DNA of 64,000 nt from Nocardia acididurans. Lineage in GTDB: Bacteria; Actinomycetota; Actinomycetes; Mycobacteriales; Mycobacteriaceae. Shown one piece after another: positions 1 through 9,347 of this stretch. Below the pieces are notes generated by a model. The model saw only the letters and a list, made by a program, of their open reading frames with translations, was not told the DNA's origin and searched no databases. The position numbers and the translations under genes are program-made. The stretch lies in the NCBI RefSeq assembly GCF_016741815.1, contig NZ_JAERRJ010000005.1, positions 310,001-374,000 on the forward strand, in the 5' to 3' direction. The stretch's first letter is position 1, and the number at the start of each line of letters is the position of its first letter.

Positions 1-40
1 TTCGGGCTTTGCGTTGCTACGCGTTATCGCGTGGGAGGAC

Positions 41-751
41 TCAGTCCTCTTCGGCGAAGTTGCGGGTGCGGTTCGGATCCACCGGGATGCCCGGTCCGGT
101 GTTGGTCGAGAACGTCACCTTCTTGACGTAGCGGCCCTTCGCGGTGGAGGGCTTGACACGCAGGATCTCGTCGAGCGCGGCGCCGTAGTTCTCGGCCAGC
201 TTCTTCTCGTCGAAGGAAGCCTTGCCGATCACGAAGTGCAGGTTGGCCTGCTTGTCGACGCGGAAGTTGATCTTGCCGCCCTTGATGTCGTTGACAGCCT
301 TGGTCACATCGGGGGTGACGGTGCCGGTCTTCGGGTTCGGCATCAGGCCACGCGGGCCCAGCACGCGAGCGATACGACCGACCTTGGCCATCTGATCCGG
401 GGTCGCGATGGCGGCGTCGAACTCCAGCCAGCCACCCTGGATGCGCTCGATCAGGTCCTCGGCGCCCACGGCGTCCGCACCGGCGGCCTCGGCCTCGGCG
501 GCCTTGTCGCCCACCGCGAACACGATGACGCGGGCGGTCTTACCGGTGCCGTGCGGCAGGTTGACGGTGCCGCGGACCATCTGGTCGGCCTTGCGGGGAT
601 CGACGCCGAGACGAACGGCGACCTCGACGGTCGCGTCGGTCTTGGTGGTCGAGGTCTCCTTCGCGAGCCGCGCGGCGGCCAGCGGGGCGTAGAGCGCCGT
701 CTTGTCGACCTTGGCGGCCTGCTCGACGTAAGCCTTGCTTCGTTTTGCCAT
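41..751 (-). CDS. rplA: 50S ribosomal protein L1
   Basis: This 236-residue protein is ribosomal protein L1, which binds 23S rRNA at the L1 stalk and in many bacteria represses its own L11-L1 mRNA. The reading begins [16 protein letters not shown] and carries the L1 core with the segment [18 protein letters not shown] in its middle, the typical L1 signature. I chose the ATG at 751 rather than an upstream in-frame start because this N-terminus matches the family. It follows rplK by 75 bases on the same strand, so the two are probably cotranscribed. Nothing is unusual; length is normal. Confidence 0.97.
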   Translation of the reverse strand: MAKRSKAYVEQAAKVDKTALYAPLAAARLAKETSTTKTDATVEVAVRLGVDPRKADQMVRGTVNLPHGTGKTARVIVFAVGDKAAEAEAAGADAVGAEDLIERIQGGWLEFDAAIATPDQMAKVGRIARVLGPRGLMPNPKTGTVTPDVTKAVNDIKGGKINFRVDKQANLHFVIGKASFDEKKLAENYGAALDEILRVKPSTAKGRYVKKVTFSTNTGPGIPVDPNRTRNFAEED

Positions 752-826
752 TTTTGTCTGTCCTTGTCTTAAGTCAGAAGTGGTACATGGGACTGGCAAG
801 TCCCTCCCACCAGAGCCGGAAGGCTC

Positions 827-1261
827 TTACTCCGCGATGGTGATACCCATCGAGCGGGCGGTGCCAGCGATGATCTTCGCCGCGGCGTCGATGTCGTTGG
901 CGTTCAGGTCTTCCTGCTTGGTCTTGGCGATCTCACGAACCTGGTCCATGGTGATCTGCGCGACCTTGGTGCGGTGCGGCTCGGCCGAACCCTTCTGGAT
1001 TCCCGCGGCCTTCAGCAGCAGACGCGCGGCGGGCGGCGTCTTCAGCTTGAAGTCGAACGAGCGGTCTTCGTAGACCGTGATCTCGACCGGGATGACGTTG
1101 CCACGCTGCGACTCGGTCGCCGCGTTGTACGCCTTGCAGAACTCCATGATGTTGACGCCGTGCTGACCCAGCGCCGGACCCACCGGCGGAGCCGGGTTGG
1201 CCTGGCCGGCCTGGATCTGGAGCTTGATGAGCCCAGCGACCTTCTTCTTCTTCGGGGGCAT
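827..1261 (-). CDS. rplK: 50S ribosomal protein L11
   Basis: Ribosomal protein L11, 144 residues, part of the GTPase-associated centre of the large subunit. The N-terminus [19 protein letters not shown] and the proline-rich stretch [19 protein letters not shown] are diagnostic of L11. The ATG at 1261 is chosen over an in-frame start 11 codons upstream. It lies between nusG and rplA on the minus strand in the standard bacterial secE-nusG-rplK-rplA order, and length is as expected. Confidence 0.97.
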   Translation of the reverse strand: MPPKKKKVAGLIKLQIQAGQANPAPPVGPALGQHGVNIMEFCKAYNAATESQRGNVIPVEITVYEDRSFDFKLKTPPAARLLLKAAGIQKGSAEPHRTKVAQITMDQVREIAKTKQEDLNANDIDAAAKIIAGTARSMGITIAE

Positions 1262-1419
1262 CTTTCTTCCTTGGTTAGGTTCCTTACGGATCACCCGTAA
1301 GCCTTTTCAGGGACTTGCACCCGGGGCAGCAAGCAGCCCAGGGCACAACCCGTCAAGTCTATGCGAACGCGAAAAAGGCGGTGACACCGGGGCGAACCCG
1401 GGCCACCGCCTCGCTGCGA

Positions 1420-2304
<885 letters not shown>

Positions 2305-2324
2305 TTACCGGCGCCGACCGTCAG

Positions 2325-2699
2325 CTAGCCGAAGAGCCAGTTGACACCCTTGATGAACGCCAGATCCAACCCGCTGATGAACGCGACCATGAAGACCACG
2401 AACACCAGAACAACGCTCGTATAGGTGACCATCTGCTTGCGGTTGGGCCAGATCACCTTGCGAAGTTCGGAAACGACTTCCTTGAGGAACTTCACCAGGC
2501 GCTTGAACGGGTTGCCCGTACCGCTGCGACCGGCCTTGCCGGACTGCTTGGTTGCCTTGGCCTGCGTCGAGGGACGGTCGATCACCGCCGCCGAGGAGGA
2601 TGACGCCGCACGACCACGCCGGGCGGAACGCTTGCCGCTCGGACGTGCCGCAGCGGATTCGTCGCCATCTTCGTGGCGAGTATCCCGCTCGTCGCTCAC
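2325..2699 (-). CDS. secE: Preprotein translocase subunit SecE
   Basis: SecE is the small membrane subunit that clamps SecY in the Sec translocon. The 124-residue product starts at GTG (VSDERDTRHEDGDE), has a charged low-complexity N-terminal half, then the amphipathic SecE helix (FKRLVKFLKEVVSELRKVIW) and one C-terminal transmembrane segment (YTSVVLVFVVFMVAFISGL). Extending upstream would run into the tRNA-Trp gene, so the GTG start is preferred. The tRNA-Trp, secE, nusG order is standard for actinobacteria. Confidence 0.94.
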   Translation of the reverse strand: MSDERDTRHEDGDESAAARPSGKRSARRGRAASSSSAAVIDRPSTQAKATKQSGKAGRSGTGNPFKRLVKFLKEVVSELRKVIWPNRKQMVTYTSVVLVFVVFMVAFISGLDLAFIKGVNWLFG

Positions 2700-2730
2700 G
2701 TCGATCCTCTCTCGTCGCTGGCACTCAGGG

Positions 2731-2803
<73 letters not shown>

Positions 2804-2851
2804 TCGGCTGGACTCCGGGTGTCATCGCCCAGCCACATGTTCGTATTCAGT

Positions 2852-2883
2852 TGTACTACGGGTTGTGTGTACTACGGGTTGTG
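2852..2883. repeat. 16-bp tandem duplication upstream of tRNA-Trp
   Basis: The unit TGTACTACGGGTTGTG is present twice in direct succession (period 16). It lies between the end of hadAB and tRNA-Trp, on the promoter side of the minus-strand tRNA-Trp/secE unit. The minus strand of each copy carries a TAGTAC core. Whether it duplicates a promoter element cannot be told from sequence alone. Confidence 0.7.
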
Positions 2884-3007
2884 CACCCGGGGCTTTCACA
2901 AACCAGCGCGCCGCTCCTCGGAGCAGCGCGCATCAGCTAATGACCCCAGATTTCCGAGTGTACGTCAACCGACGCGGCAATCGCCAATCGGGGGTCGACC
3001 CCTCTGG

Positions 3008-4090
3008 TCAGGCGAGTTGCACCGTGGCGGTGGCCCGGCCGAAGATCTTGCGGCCCTCCGATTTCGCCACGATGGCGATCACGGCGGTGCGGGTTTCCGG
3101 GTCCACGGACTTCACCTTGCCGGTGTATTCGATCTCTGCGGGACGGTCCACGGGGACGTACACGGGGCTGGTGAAGCGGACGTTGTACTCCTTCACCGCG
3201 CCCGGGTCGCCGAGCCACGAGGTGACGAAGCCGCCACCCAGGCCCATCGTCAGCATGCCGTGTGCCACAACGTTTTCCAGGCCGACCAGCTTCACGACGT
3301 CGTCGCTCCAGTGGATCGGGTTGGCGTCGCCGGAGACACCGGCGTAGTTCACCAGATCGCCGCGGGTGAGACGGACGACGCGGGAAGGCAGTTCGGCGCC
3401 GACGGTCACGTCCTCGAAGCGGATGGCGTGCTTGCTCGCGGTGATCGCGCCCGCGGTGGCCTGCACCGGAACCGGCGCGGCGGCCGGCGTGGCGGGCACA
3501 TCGGTGCGCGGGTGGTGTTCGGGACGCTCGTCGGGGCCGATGCCGTGCATGAGCACATTGCGCACGGCGTCACCGATATTGGGATCGATGTCACCGCCGC
3601 TGCGGCCGATGAGGGTGGTGTAGGTGGTGAGCACGAGCTCGTCGTTCTGCGCGACCACGTCGTTCTTGGTGACGATGATGTCGCCGCCGAAGGCCTGGCG
3701 GAACGAGTGCAGGTACACGATGCAGGAGAGCTGGTCGCCGGCCTTGATGGGCCGGTGGAATTCCAGGATCTGATCGGTCTGCATGATCTGGCTCAGGTCG
3801 TAGCCGGTGACGATCTGCTCGAAGAGCGTGCGCTGGGCCAGGATTCCGACCAGCGAGATGAAGGTGAGCGGAGCGACGAGACCGTCGTAGCCGTACTCCT
3901 GGGCGATGTCCTCGTCCCAGTGCACCGGGTGGTAATCCTGCACGGCCCGGGCGTATTCACGGACCTTCTCGCGGCCCACCTCGTAGTAGTCGTCCACCCG
4001 GTAGTGGTGGCCGACCATGGCGGCGGCGTGTGCGGCGGGATCGAAAACCTCACCCAAATCAGGCATTTCGGCCTCGGTGTTGATCGTCAC
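3008..4090 (-). CDS. hadAB: Fused (3R)-hydroxyacyl-ACP dehydratase HadA-HadB
   Basis: A 360-residue fusion of two hot-dog dehydratase subunits of the FAS-II mycolate elongation cycle, which dehydrate 3-hydroxyacyl-ACP. Residues about 20-165 are HadA-like (VGREKVREYARAVQDYHPVH, then GLVAPLTFISLVG), and residues 218-360 are HadB-like with the catalytic D-x4-H motif SGDANPIHW (Asp255, His260). A proline/alanine linker around 187-216 joins them. In mycobacteria hadA, hadB and hadC are separate genes at this rpmG-adjacent site; here a single fused gene is present and no hadC is seen. The GTG at 4090 gives MTINTEAEMPDLGE; an ATG eight codons on (4066) is a credible alternative. Confidence 0.9.
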   Translation of the reverse strand: MTINTEAEMPDLGEVFDPAAHAAAMVGHHYRVDDYYEVGREKVREYARAVQDYHPVHWDEDIAQEYGYDGLVAPLTFISLVGILAQRTLFEQIVTGYDLSQIMQTDQILEFHRPIKAGDQLSCIVYLHSFRQAFGGDIIVTKNDVVAQNDELVLTTYTTLIGRSGGDIDPNIGDAVRNVLMHGIGPDERPEHHPRTDVPATPAAAPVPVQATAGAITASKHAIRFEDVTVGAELPSRVVRLTRGDLVNYAGVSGDANPIHWSDDVVKLVGLENVVAHGMLTMGLGGGFVTSWLGDPGAVKEYNVRFTSPVYVPVDRPAEIEYTGKVKSVDPETRTAVIAIVAKSEGRKIFGRATATVQLA

Positions 4091-4156
4091 GGCAGGACAT
4101 CCCTATCTGACCCCGAACCCGGGGACGGCGGAGCGCTAATCACCGCTATATACACC

Positions 4157-4223
4157 AAGTGCCGGACCGGGGGCCACTGTCTCTCTGTATTGAGGGACGA
4201 AGTGGCCGGCCGTTCCGGCACTT
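4157..4223 (-). promoter_or_regulatory. Nested hairpin between rpmG and hadAB
   Basis: Arms AAGTGCCGGA (4157-4166) and TCCGGCACTT (4214-4223) are perfect complements. Inside them GGCCACT (4172-4178) pairs with AGTGGCC (4201-4207), and the centre can pair further with wobble pairs. The structure lies in the transcript between rpmG and hadAB. It could be a partial terminator, an RNase processing site or a stability element. It lacks a U-run. Confidence 0.6.
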
Positions 4224-4253
4224 CTTCCACGCGGTAGATCGCGCGGGGTTAAG

Positions 4254-4424
4254 TTAGCGAGACTCGCGGTGCGCCCGGTGGGTGCCGCAGTTGGGGCAGA
4301 ACTTCTTCAGCTCCAAGCGGTCCGGGTCGTTCCGGCGGTTCTTCTTGGTGATGTAGTTGCGGTGCTTGCACTGCTCGCAGGCCAAGGTGATCTTTGGCCG
4401 GATATCAGTGGACTTCGCGGCCAC
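4254..4424 (-). CDS. rpmG: 50S ribosomal protein L33
   Basis: A 56-residue L33 starting at GTG ([19 protein letters not shown]) and ending THRAHRESR. Two CxxC pairs (CEQC at 16-19 and CPNC at 43-46) make this the zinc-binding form of L33 rather than the zinc-free paralogue, and the segment [20 protein letters not shown] is typical. It is first in the rpmG-hadAB unit, as in mycobacteria. Confidence 0.96.
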   Translation of the reverse strand: MAAKSTDIRPKITLACEQCKHRNYITKKNRRNDPDRLELKKFCPNCGTHRAHRESR

Positions 4425-4472
4425 GATTTGCCTTCTTTCCGGTCAACCGACTGAGGGTCAATCAGTATGGGG

Positions 4473-4545
4473 TAGCGATGGCCGGACTTGAACCGGCGAC
4501 ACAACGATTATGAGTCGTTTGCTCTACCGACTGAGCTACACCGCC
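4473..4545 (-). tRNA. tRNA-Met (CAT anticodon)
   Basis: The minus strand folds into a 73-base cloverleaf. The acceptor stem GGCGGTG pairs with CATCGCT through two G-U pairs, the D arm is GCTC...GAGC, the anticodon loop holds CAT between AACGACT and AATCGTT, and the T arm is GCCGGTTCAAGTCCGGC. The normally paired first base suggests the elongator form rather than initiator tRNA. It lies just upstream of rpmG. Confidence 0.95.
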
Positions 4546-4620
4546 ATGTGTGCGGGTTTGACAGTAGCGACGGCCCGGTCAATCAGGACGGCCGAGTCGG
4601 TCACCACCGGCAATCCGGCG

Positions 4621-4693
4621 AGCCCCCTAACGGAATCGAACCGTTGACCTTTTCCTTACCATGGAAACGCTCTGCCGACTGAGCTAAGGGGGC
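4621..4693 (-). tRNA. tRNA-Thr (GGT anticodon)
   Basis: The minus strand gives acceptor stem GCCCCCT/AGGGGGC, D arm GCTC...GAGC, anticodon stem TTTCC/GGAAA around loop ATGGTAA (anticodon GGT) and T arm AACGG/CCGTT with loop TTCGATT. The discriminator base is U. It lies 75 bases upstream of tRNA-Met and is probably cotranscribed with it. Confidence 0.95.
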
Positions 4694-4874
4694 ATGTCTG
4701 CTTGGCTCCACCCGGAAGGCGGGGCGCTGAAGACTTGAACGAGATTACACAACACTTCGGAGCATCTCCAAACCGGGTGGTCAGAGCCGGTTTTCGAGCC
4801 CTGGGACGCGGCGGTGCGGCAGGTGCCGCGGGTGTCCTTCGGGTGTGTGTGAACGCGTGCCGTCCCGAGATGCA

Positions 4875-4911
4875 CGAAACCCCCCGAACTCATCGAGTTC
4901 GGGGGGTTTCG
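4875..4911 (-). terminator. Strong hairpin terminator after tRNA-Tyr
   Basis: A perfect 17-bp stem (CGAAACCCCCCGAACTC and its complement) closes a 3-base loop (ATC). It begins five bases after the 3' end of tRNA-Tyr on the minus strand, so it very probably terminates that transcript. It also insulates it from tRNA-Thr/tRNA-Met downstream. The end of the stem is A/T-rich and no long U-run follows. Confidence 0.85.
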
Positions 4912-4915
4912 GTGT

Positions 4916-4997
4916 GGCAGATGTAGGATTCGAACCTACGTAGGCTTTCGCCGACGGATTTACAGTCCGCTCCCATTGGCCGCTCGGGCAATCTGCC
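4916..4997 (-). tRNA. tRNA-Tyr (GTA anticodon)
   Basis: An 82-base class II tRNA on the minus strand: acceptor stem GGCAGAT/ATCTGCC, anticodon loop with GTA between CGGACT and AATCCG, an extended variable arm (about GTCGGCGAAAGCCTAC) as expected for bacterial tRNA-Tyr, and T loop GGTTCGAATCC. Discriminator A. It is divergent from the YajQ-family gene. Confidence 0.95.
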
Positions 4998-5135
4998 GGA
5001 CACGCCTTGCGGCGCGGTGACGAGAATACATCCAACCCCCGCCCCGAATGCAAACCGGCTGGCTATGGGTATGACGGACGGGCTAGCGTCGGCGATCGAA
5101 ACCCCATTTTTCGGATCTTGGACAGGAGCACAGGC

Positions 5136-5627
5136 GTGGCGGATTCGTCATTCGATGTCGTGAGCAAGATCGACCGTCAAGAGGTCGACAACGCGCTCAA
5201 TCAGGCCGCTAAGGAGCTGAGCCAGCGGTACGACTTCCGCAACACCGGCGCGGGCATCGAGTGGTCCGGCGAGGAGAAGATCATCCTCACCGCCGACTCG
5301 GAGGACCGCGTGAAGGCGGCGCTGGATGTGTTCAAGGAGAAGCTGATTCGCCGCGACATCTCGCTCAAGGCGTTCGACGCCGGTGATCCGCAGGCCTCCG
5401 GCAAGGTGTACAAGATCACAGGCACCCTGGTGCAGGGCATCACCACCGAGAACGCCAAGAAGATCGCCAAGAAGATCCGCGACGAGGGCCCCAAGAGCGT
5501 GAAAGCGCAGATCCAGGGTGAGGAACTGCGCGTCTCCAGCAAGAGCCGCGACGACCTCCAGTCGGTGATCTCCCTGCTCAAGGGCAGCGATTTCGAGATC
5601 GCCCTGCAGTTCGTGAACTACCGCTAG
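5136..5627 (+). CDS. YajQ family nucleotide-binding protein
   Basis: A 163-residue protein of the YajQ/DUF520 family, whose members have two ferredoxin-like folds; some bind cyclic di-GMP or tRNA, but the role in actinobacteria is unsettled. The N-terminus [20 protein letters not shown] and the segments [16 protein letters not shown] and [17 protein letters not shown] are family hallmarks. The GTG at 5136 has a GGAG ribosome site about 9 bases upstream, and its length equals the family norm. It is monocistronic and convergent with htpX. Confidence 0.93.
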   Translation: MADSSFDVVSKIDRQEVDNALNQAAKELSQRYDFRNTGAGIEWSGEEKIILTADSEDRVKAALDVFKEKLIRRDISLKAFDAGDPQASGKVYKITGTLVQGITTENAKKIAKKIRDEGPKSVKAQIQGEELRVSSKSRDDLQSVISLLKGSDFEIALQFVNYR

Positions 5628-5636
5628 GAACAGCGG

Positions 5637-6515
5637 CTAGTAGCGGTGCGTGCCGCCCGCCATCTCCTCGAGGCGGGCGATGCGATCCGCCATCGGGGGG
5701 TGGGTGGAGAACCAGCGCGCCATCTTGTCGCCGGCCCGGAAGGGATTGGCGATCATCAGATGCGACTGCGCGGTGAGCTGCGGTTCGGGCGGCAGGGGGG
5801 CCGCCTGGACACCGCGCTCCAGCTTGCGCAGGGCCGAGGCCAGCGCCAGCGGATCGCCGGTGAGTTCGGCGCCGTCCTGGTCGGCCTGATACTCGCGCGA
5901 CCGCGAGACGGCCAGCTTCACCAGCGAGGCGGCGATCGGCCCGAGCAGCGAAACCAGAAGTATCGCAATGGGATTCGCGCCGCCATTACGGTTGCCGCCG
6001 AACGCGCTCGCGAAGAACGCCAGATTCGCGATACCGGAGATGACCGCGGCGAGCGCACCCGCGACCGACGAGATCAGGATGTCGCGGTTGTAGACGTGCG
6101 ACAGTTCGTGGCCGAGCACCGCGCGTAGCTCACGCTCGTCCAGGATCTGCAGGATGCCCGTCGTACAGCACACCGCCGCATGGCGCGGATTGCGCCCGGT
6201 GGCGAAGGCGTTGGGCGCGTTGGTGGGACTGATGTACAGCCGCGGCATGGGCTGCCGGGCCGTGGTCGCCAGCTCGCGCACGATGCGATACATGACCGGC
6301 GCTTCGAGTTCGCTCACCGGCTGTGCGTGCATGGCCTTGAGGGCCAGTTTGTCGCTGTTGAAGTAGGCGTAGGCGTTCATGCCCACCGCCACCAGGATCG
6401 ACAGCACCAGGATCGTCGGATTCCGGAACAGAGCTCCGATGAAGACGATCAGCGCCGACATCCCGACCAGCAGCCCGAACGTCTTCAATCCGTTCGCATA
6501 GCCGTTGCCGTGCAT
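5637..6515 (-). CDS. htpX: Zinc metalloprotease HtpX
   Basis: HtpX is a membrane-embedded M48 zinc protease in envelope quality control. The 292-residue product has an N-terminal membrane hairpin (residues about 10-50), the zinc motif HELSH (136-140), two further hydrophobic segments (about 150-195) and the third-ligand region [15 protein letters not shown]. The start [16 protein letters not shown] is chosen over an in-frame upstream extension rich in arginine. It is near the polyprenyl synthase gene, as in mycobacteria. Confidence 0.94.
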   Translation of the reverse strand: MHGNGYANGLKTFGLLVGMSALIVFIGALFRNPTILVLSILVAVGMNAYAYFNSDKLALKAMHAQPVSELEAPVMYRIVRELATTARQPMPRLYISPTNAPNAFATGRNPRHAAVCCTTGILQILDERELRAVLGHELSHVYNRDILISSVAGALAAVISGIANLAFFASAFGGNRNGGANPIAILLVSLLGPIAASLVKLAVSRSREYQADQDGAELTGDPLALASALRKLERGVQAAPLPPEPQLTAQSHLMIANPFRAGDKMARWFSTHPPMADRIARLEEMAGGTHRY

Positions 6516-6720
6516 TGGTCTCTGCCCGCCTCTCCGCGACTTCAGCGCCAGGCTGAGAGCCGCTCTCCGTCCCATTCGCGTGGTGCGGTCGAGCGCGTCC
6601 TGAACTCTGGACGTACCCGACGAGTTACCCGGCCCTCACGAGATCGGTTGTCCCGTTCGGTGCCGCATCGTGCTCGCGTCCCAGCAGGTGAACGAAAGAG
6701 GCCTGACCAGAAGTTCCCTT

Positions 6721-7743
6721 TTACCCGACTCGCTCGATGGTGTAGCGGACCAGGCGCTCGAGGGCCTCGTTGGCCGGGCCGGAGGGCAGTGCGGCGAGTT
6801 CGGCGTGCGCGATATCGGCGTAGCCCTGCAGCTTCTCCTTGGCCAGGACCATGCCGCGCGAGCGCGAGAGCAGGTCGAGGGCCTCGGCGACCTCGTCGTC
6901 GGATTCCAGCGGGTGGGCGAGCAGTTTGCGCAGGCGGTCGCCCTCGGAGCCCTCTTCGCGCAGGGCGTAGAGGACGGGCAGGGTGTGCACGCCCTCGCGC
7001 AGGTCGGTGCCGGGGGTCTTGCCGGACTGCTCGGACACCGAGGAGATGTCAATGATGTCGTCGGAGATCTGGAAGGCGGTGCCGACCGCGTCGCCCAGGC
7101 GGGCCAGGCGTTCCACGTGGTCGAGGTTCGCGCCGGAGAAGGTGCCGCCGAAGCGTCCGGCCGCCGCGATGAGCGAGCCCGTCTTCTCCCACACCACGCG
7201 CAGGTAGTGCTCGACCGGATCCTGGGACTGCTTGGCGCCGATGGTCTCCCGCATCTGACCGGTGACCAGTTCGGCGAAGGTTTCGGCGATGATGCGCACC
7301 GCGTCCGGGCCGAGGGTGGAGACCAGGCGGGAGGCGTGCGCGAACAGGTAGTCGCCGGCCAGGATGGCCACACTGTTGCCCCAGCGCGAGTTCACACTGG
7401 GCGCGCCGCGGCGCATGGGGGCCTCGTCCATGACGTCGTCGTGGTAGAGGGTCGCGAGGTGCACGAGTTCGACGACCGTGCCCGCGGTGACCAGGTCCGG
7501 GCTGGTGGGGTCCGGGCCCAGCTGACCGGTGAGGATGGTGAACAGCGGACGGAAACGCTTGCCGCCGGCCTTGGCCAGGTGCAGCGCGGCCTCCTGCAGG
7601 AAGTCCTCGCCGTCGGACAGCTCTGTGATCAGCAGATCCTCGACCTCGTCGAGGCCCTTCTTCACCGTCGCCGCGAGCTCGGGATCGCCGAGATCCACCC
7701 CCGCCACCACCGTGCTCTCATCGCTCACAGCCGATGCGCTCAT
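6721..7743 (-). CDS. grcC: Polyprenyl diphosphate synthase (menaquinone side chain)
   Basis: A 340-residue trans-isoprenyl diphosphate synthase that condenses isopentenyl diphosphate units, probably to the long tail used by MenA for menaquinone. Both aspartate-rich motifs are visible: DDVMD (102-106) and DDIID (228-232), with GGKRFRP near residue 60 for diphosphate binding. Start MSASAVSDEST has a GGGAGATGAA ribosome site upstream. It is divergent from menJ, which acts on the same quinone, and matches the M. tuberculosis grcC1-menJ arrangement. Product length cannot be deduced. Confidence 0.9.
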   Translation of the reverse strand: MSASAVSDESTVVAGVDLGDPELAATVKKGLDEVEDLLITELSDGEDFLQEAALHLAKAGGKRFRPLFTILTGQLGPDPTSPDLVTAGTVVELVHLATLYHDDVMDEAPMRRGAPSVNSRWGNSVAILAGDYLFAHASRLVSTLGPDAVRIIAETFAELVTGQMRETIGAKQSQDPVEHYLRVVWEKTGSLIAAAGRFGGTFSGANLDHVERLARLGDAVGTAFQISDDIIDISSVSEQSGKTPGTDLREGVHTLPVLYALREEGSEGDRLRKLLAHPLESDDEVAEALDLLSRSRGMVLAKEKLQGYADIAHAELAALPSGPANEALERLVRYTIERVG

Positions 7744-7946
7744 TTCATCTCCCAGTGCCGCGTCCGACCCCACGCCAAAGAACCTAGCGTGTGGATCGAT
7801 CACCCCCTATGGACACCACCGTAGTGCGACGCAGAGAACATCGGGGAGATCGGATGAACATCACATGAACCCGTGTGAGCATCCCCTCGAACCGGCGCCG
7901 GGAGGCGGAGGTGCACCGATCATCATGTGCTGCAAGTATTGACCGC

Positions 7947-9347
7947 ATGCGCTCACCCGATCAGCACCCGAGTTCGCAGCACCCCGAGGTTCGCGGCCGT
8001 CTCGATTCTGGACTGAGTGGAGCGGGGGAGCGAAGCGGAGGAGCGGAGGGAGGGAAGAATCGAGACTCCCAGGGCCGCGAACCCGCCCGGAGCGAAGCGG
8101 AGGGCAAGGAGGACCCAGCGCTGCCAGCGCATGCTGATGTTTTGGTGGTGGGGGCAGGTCCGGCCGGGTCGGCGGCGGCCGCCTGGGCGGCGCGGGCGGG
8201 GCGCGATGTACTGCTGACCGATGCGGCGGTGTTTCCGCGGGACAAGACCTGCGGGGACGGGCTGACGCCGCGCGCGACCGCCGAACTGGAGCATCTGGGG
8301 CTCGGGGACTGGGTGCGCGAGCACACGGTCAATCACGGGTTGCGAATGGCCGGGTTCGGGCGGGAGGCGCTGCTGCCGTGGCCGGGCGGATCCTTCCCCA
8401 CCTACGGAAGTGCCGTTCCGCGAATGGAACTCGACGACAAGCTGCGCGACGCCGCGGTGAAGTCGGGCGCGCGGATGGTGGACGGGGCCCGGGTCGTGGA
8501 GGTCGCGCGCGACGGCGACCGGGTGACCGGGGTGACCGTCAAGACCGCCGCCGGACTGCGTGCGGTGTCCTGCAATATCCTGATCGTGGCGGACGGGGTG
8601 CGGTCGCCGGTCGGAAAACTGCTGGGGCGCACCTGGCATCGGCAGTACGCGTACGGCGTGGCCGCGCGGGCCTACATCCGCTCCGAGCGCAGCGACGATC
8701 CGTGGATCACCTCGCATCTCGAATTGCGTGATGCCGAGAACACTTTGGTGCCGGGGTACGGGTGGGTGTTCCCGCTCGGCAACGGCGAGGTCAATATCGG
8801 CGTCGGCTCGCTGGCGACCGAGCAGCGCCCCTCCAATATCTCGCTGAAACCGCTGCTGCAGCACTATGTTTCACTGCGCCGCCAGGAGTGGGGTTTCGAA
8901 GGTGAAGCGCGCGCGGTGACTTCGGCGCTGCTGCCCATGGGCGGTGCGGTTTCCCATGTGGTCGGGCGCAACTGGGCACTGGTCGGCGATGCCGCCGGAT
9001 GTGTGAACCCGCTCAACGGCGAGGGCATCGACTACGGCCTGGAGGGCGGGCACATGCTGGCCGGCATCCTGGACGAGCCGGATCTGTCGAAGATCTGGCC
9101 GGAGATGCTGCGTGCCCGCTACGGCCGCACCTTCTCGGTGGCGCGTCGCTTGGCCGCGCTGGCCACGCACCCGCGCACGGTGCCGCTGGGCGGGCCGCCG
9201 GTCATGCGGTCGAAGTTGTTGCAGCGCACCGCGGTTCGCGTGATGGGCAATCTGGTGGACGACGAGGACCTGGATATCACCGCCAAGCTGTGGCGGGGTG
9301 CGGGCCGCGCGTCCATGCGATTCGACCAGTTGCAGCCCTTCTCGTGA
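7947..9347 (+). CDS. menJ: Menaquinone reductase (geranylgeranyl reductase family) MenJ
   Basis: FAD-dependent reductase that saturates one isoprene unit of menaquinone. The dinucleotide-binding motif VVGAGPAGSAAAAWAARAG, the CGDGLTPRA motif and the FAD motif GDAAGCVNPLNGEGIDYGLEGG are all present. From ADVLVVGAGPAG the enzyme has normal length (about 405 residues). Ahead of it is an unusual low-complexity extension of about 60 residues (from MRSPDQHPSSQ), encoded by inverted and direct repeats. The true start may be inside or after this repeat DNA. The stop overlaps the next gene's GTG. Confidence 0.88.
   Translation: MRSPDQHPSSQHPEVRGRLDSGLSGAGERSGGAEGGKNRDSQGREPARSEAEGKEDPALPAHADVLVVGAGPAGSAAAAWAARAGRDVLLTDAAVFPRDKTCGDGLTPRATAELEHLGLGDWVREHTVNHGLRMAGFGREALLPWPGGSFPTYGSAVPRMELDDKLRDAAVKSGARMVDGARVVEVARDGDRVTGVTVKTAAGLRAVSCNILIVADGVRSPVGKLLGRTWHRQYAYGVAARAYIRSERSDDPWITSHLELRDAENTLVPGYGWVFPLGNGEVNIGVGSLATEQRPSNISLKPLLQHYVSLRRQEWGFEGEARAVTSALLPMGGAVSHVVGRNWALVGDAAGCVNPLNGEGIDYGLEGGHMLAGILDEPDLSKIWPEMLRARYGRTFSVARRLAALATHPRTVPLGGPPVMRSKLLQRTAVRVMGNLVDDEDLDITAKLWRGAGRASMRFDQLQPFS
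7989..8102. repeat. Inverted and direct repeats inside the menJ 5' end
   Basis: An inverted repeat has arms GTTCGCGGCC + GTCTCGATTCT (7989-8009) and AGAATCGAGAC + GGCCGCGAAC (8056-8082, with a seven-base interruption). The 13-mer GAGCGAAGCGGAG occurs at 8028-8040 and again at 8090-8102. The segment is purine-rich and open in the menJ frame. The motif GGTTCGCGGCC recurs in the hairpin at 23500-23527. Confidence 0.75.

Noticed and set aside
1..40. Terminator after rplA
   Set aside because: No stable hairpin is visible in the 40 bases available before the window edge.
7875..7946. Upstream start for menJ at 7875
   Set aside because: It adds a further unsupported arginine-rich stretch and lies closer to the divergent promoter of the polyprenyl synthase; 7947 is less extreme, although even that may be too early.
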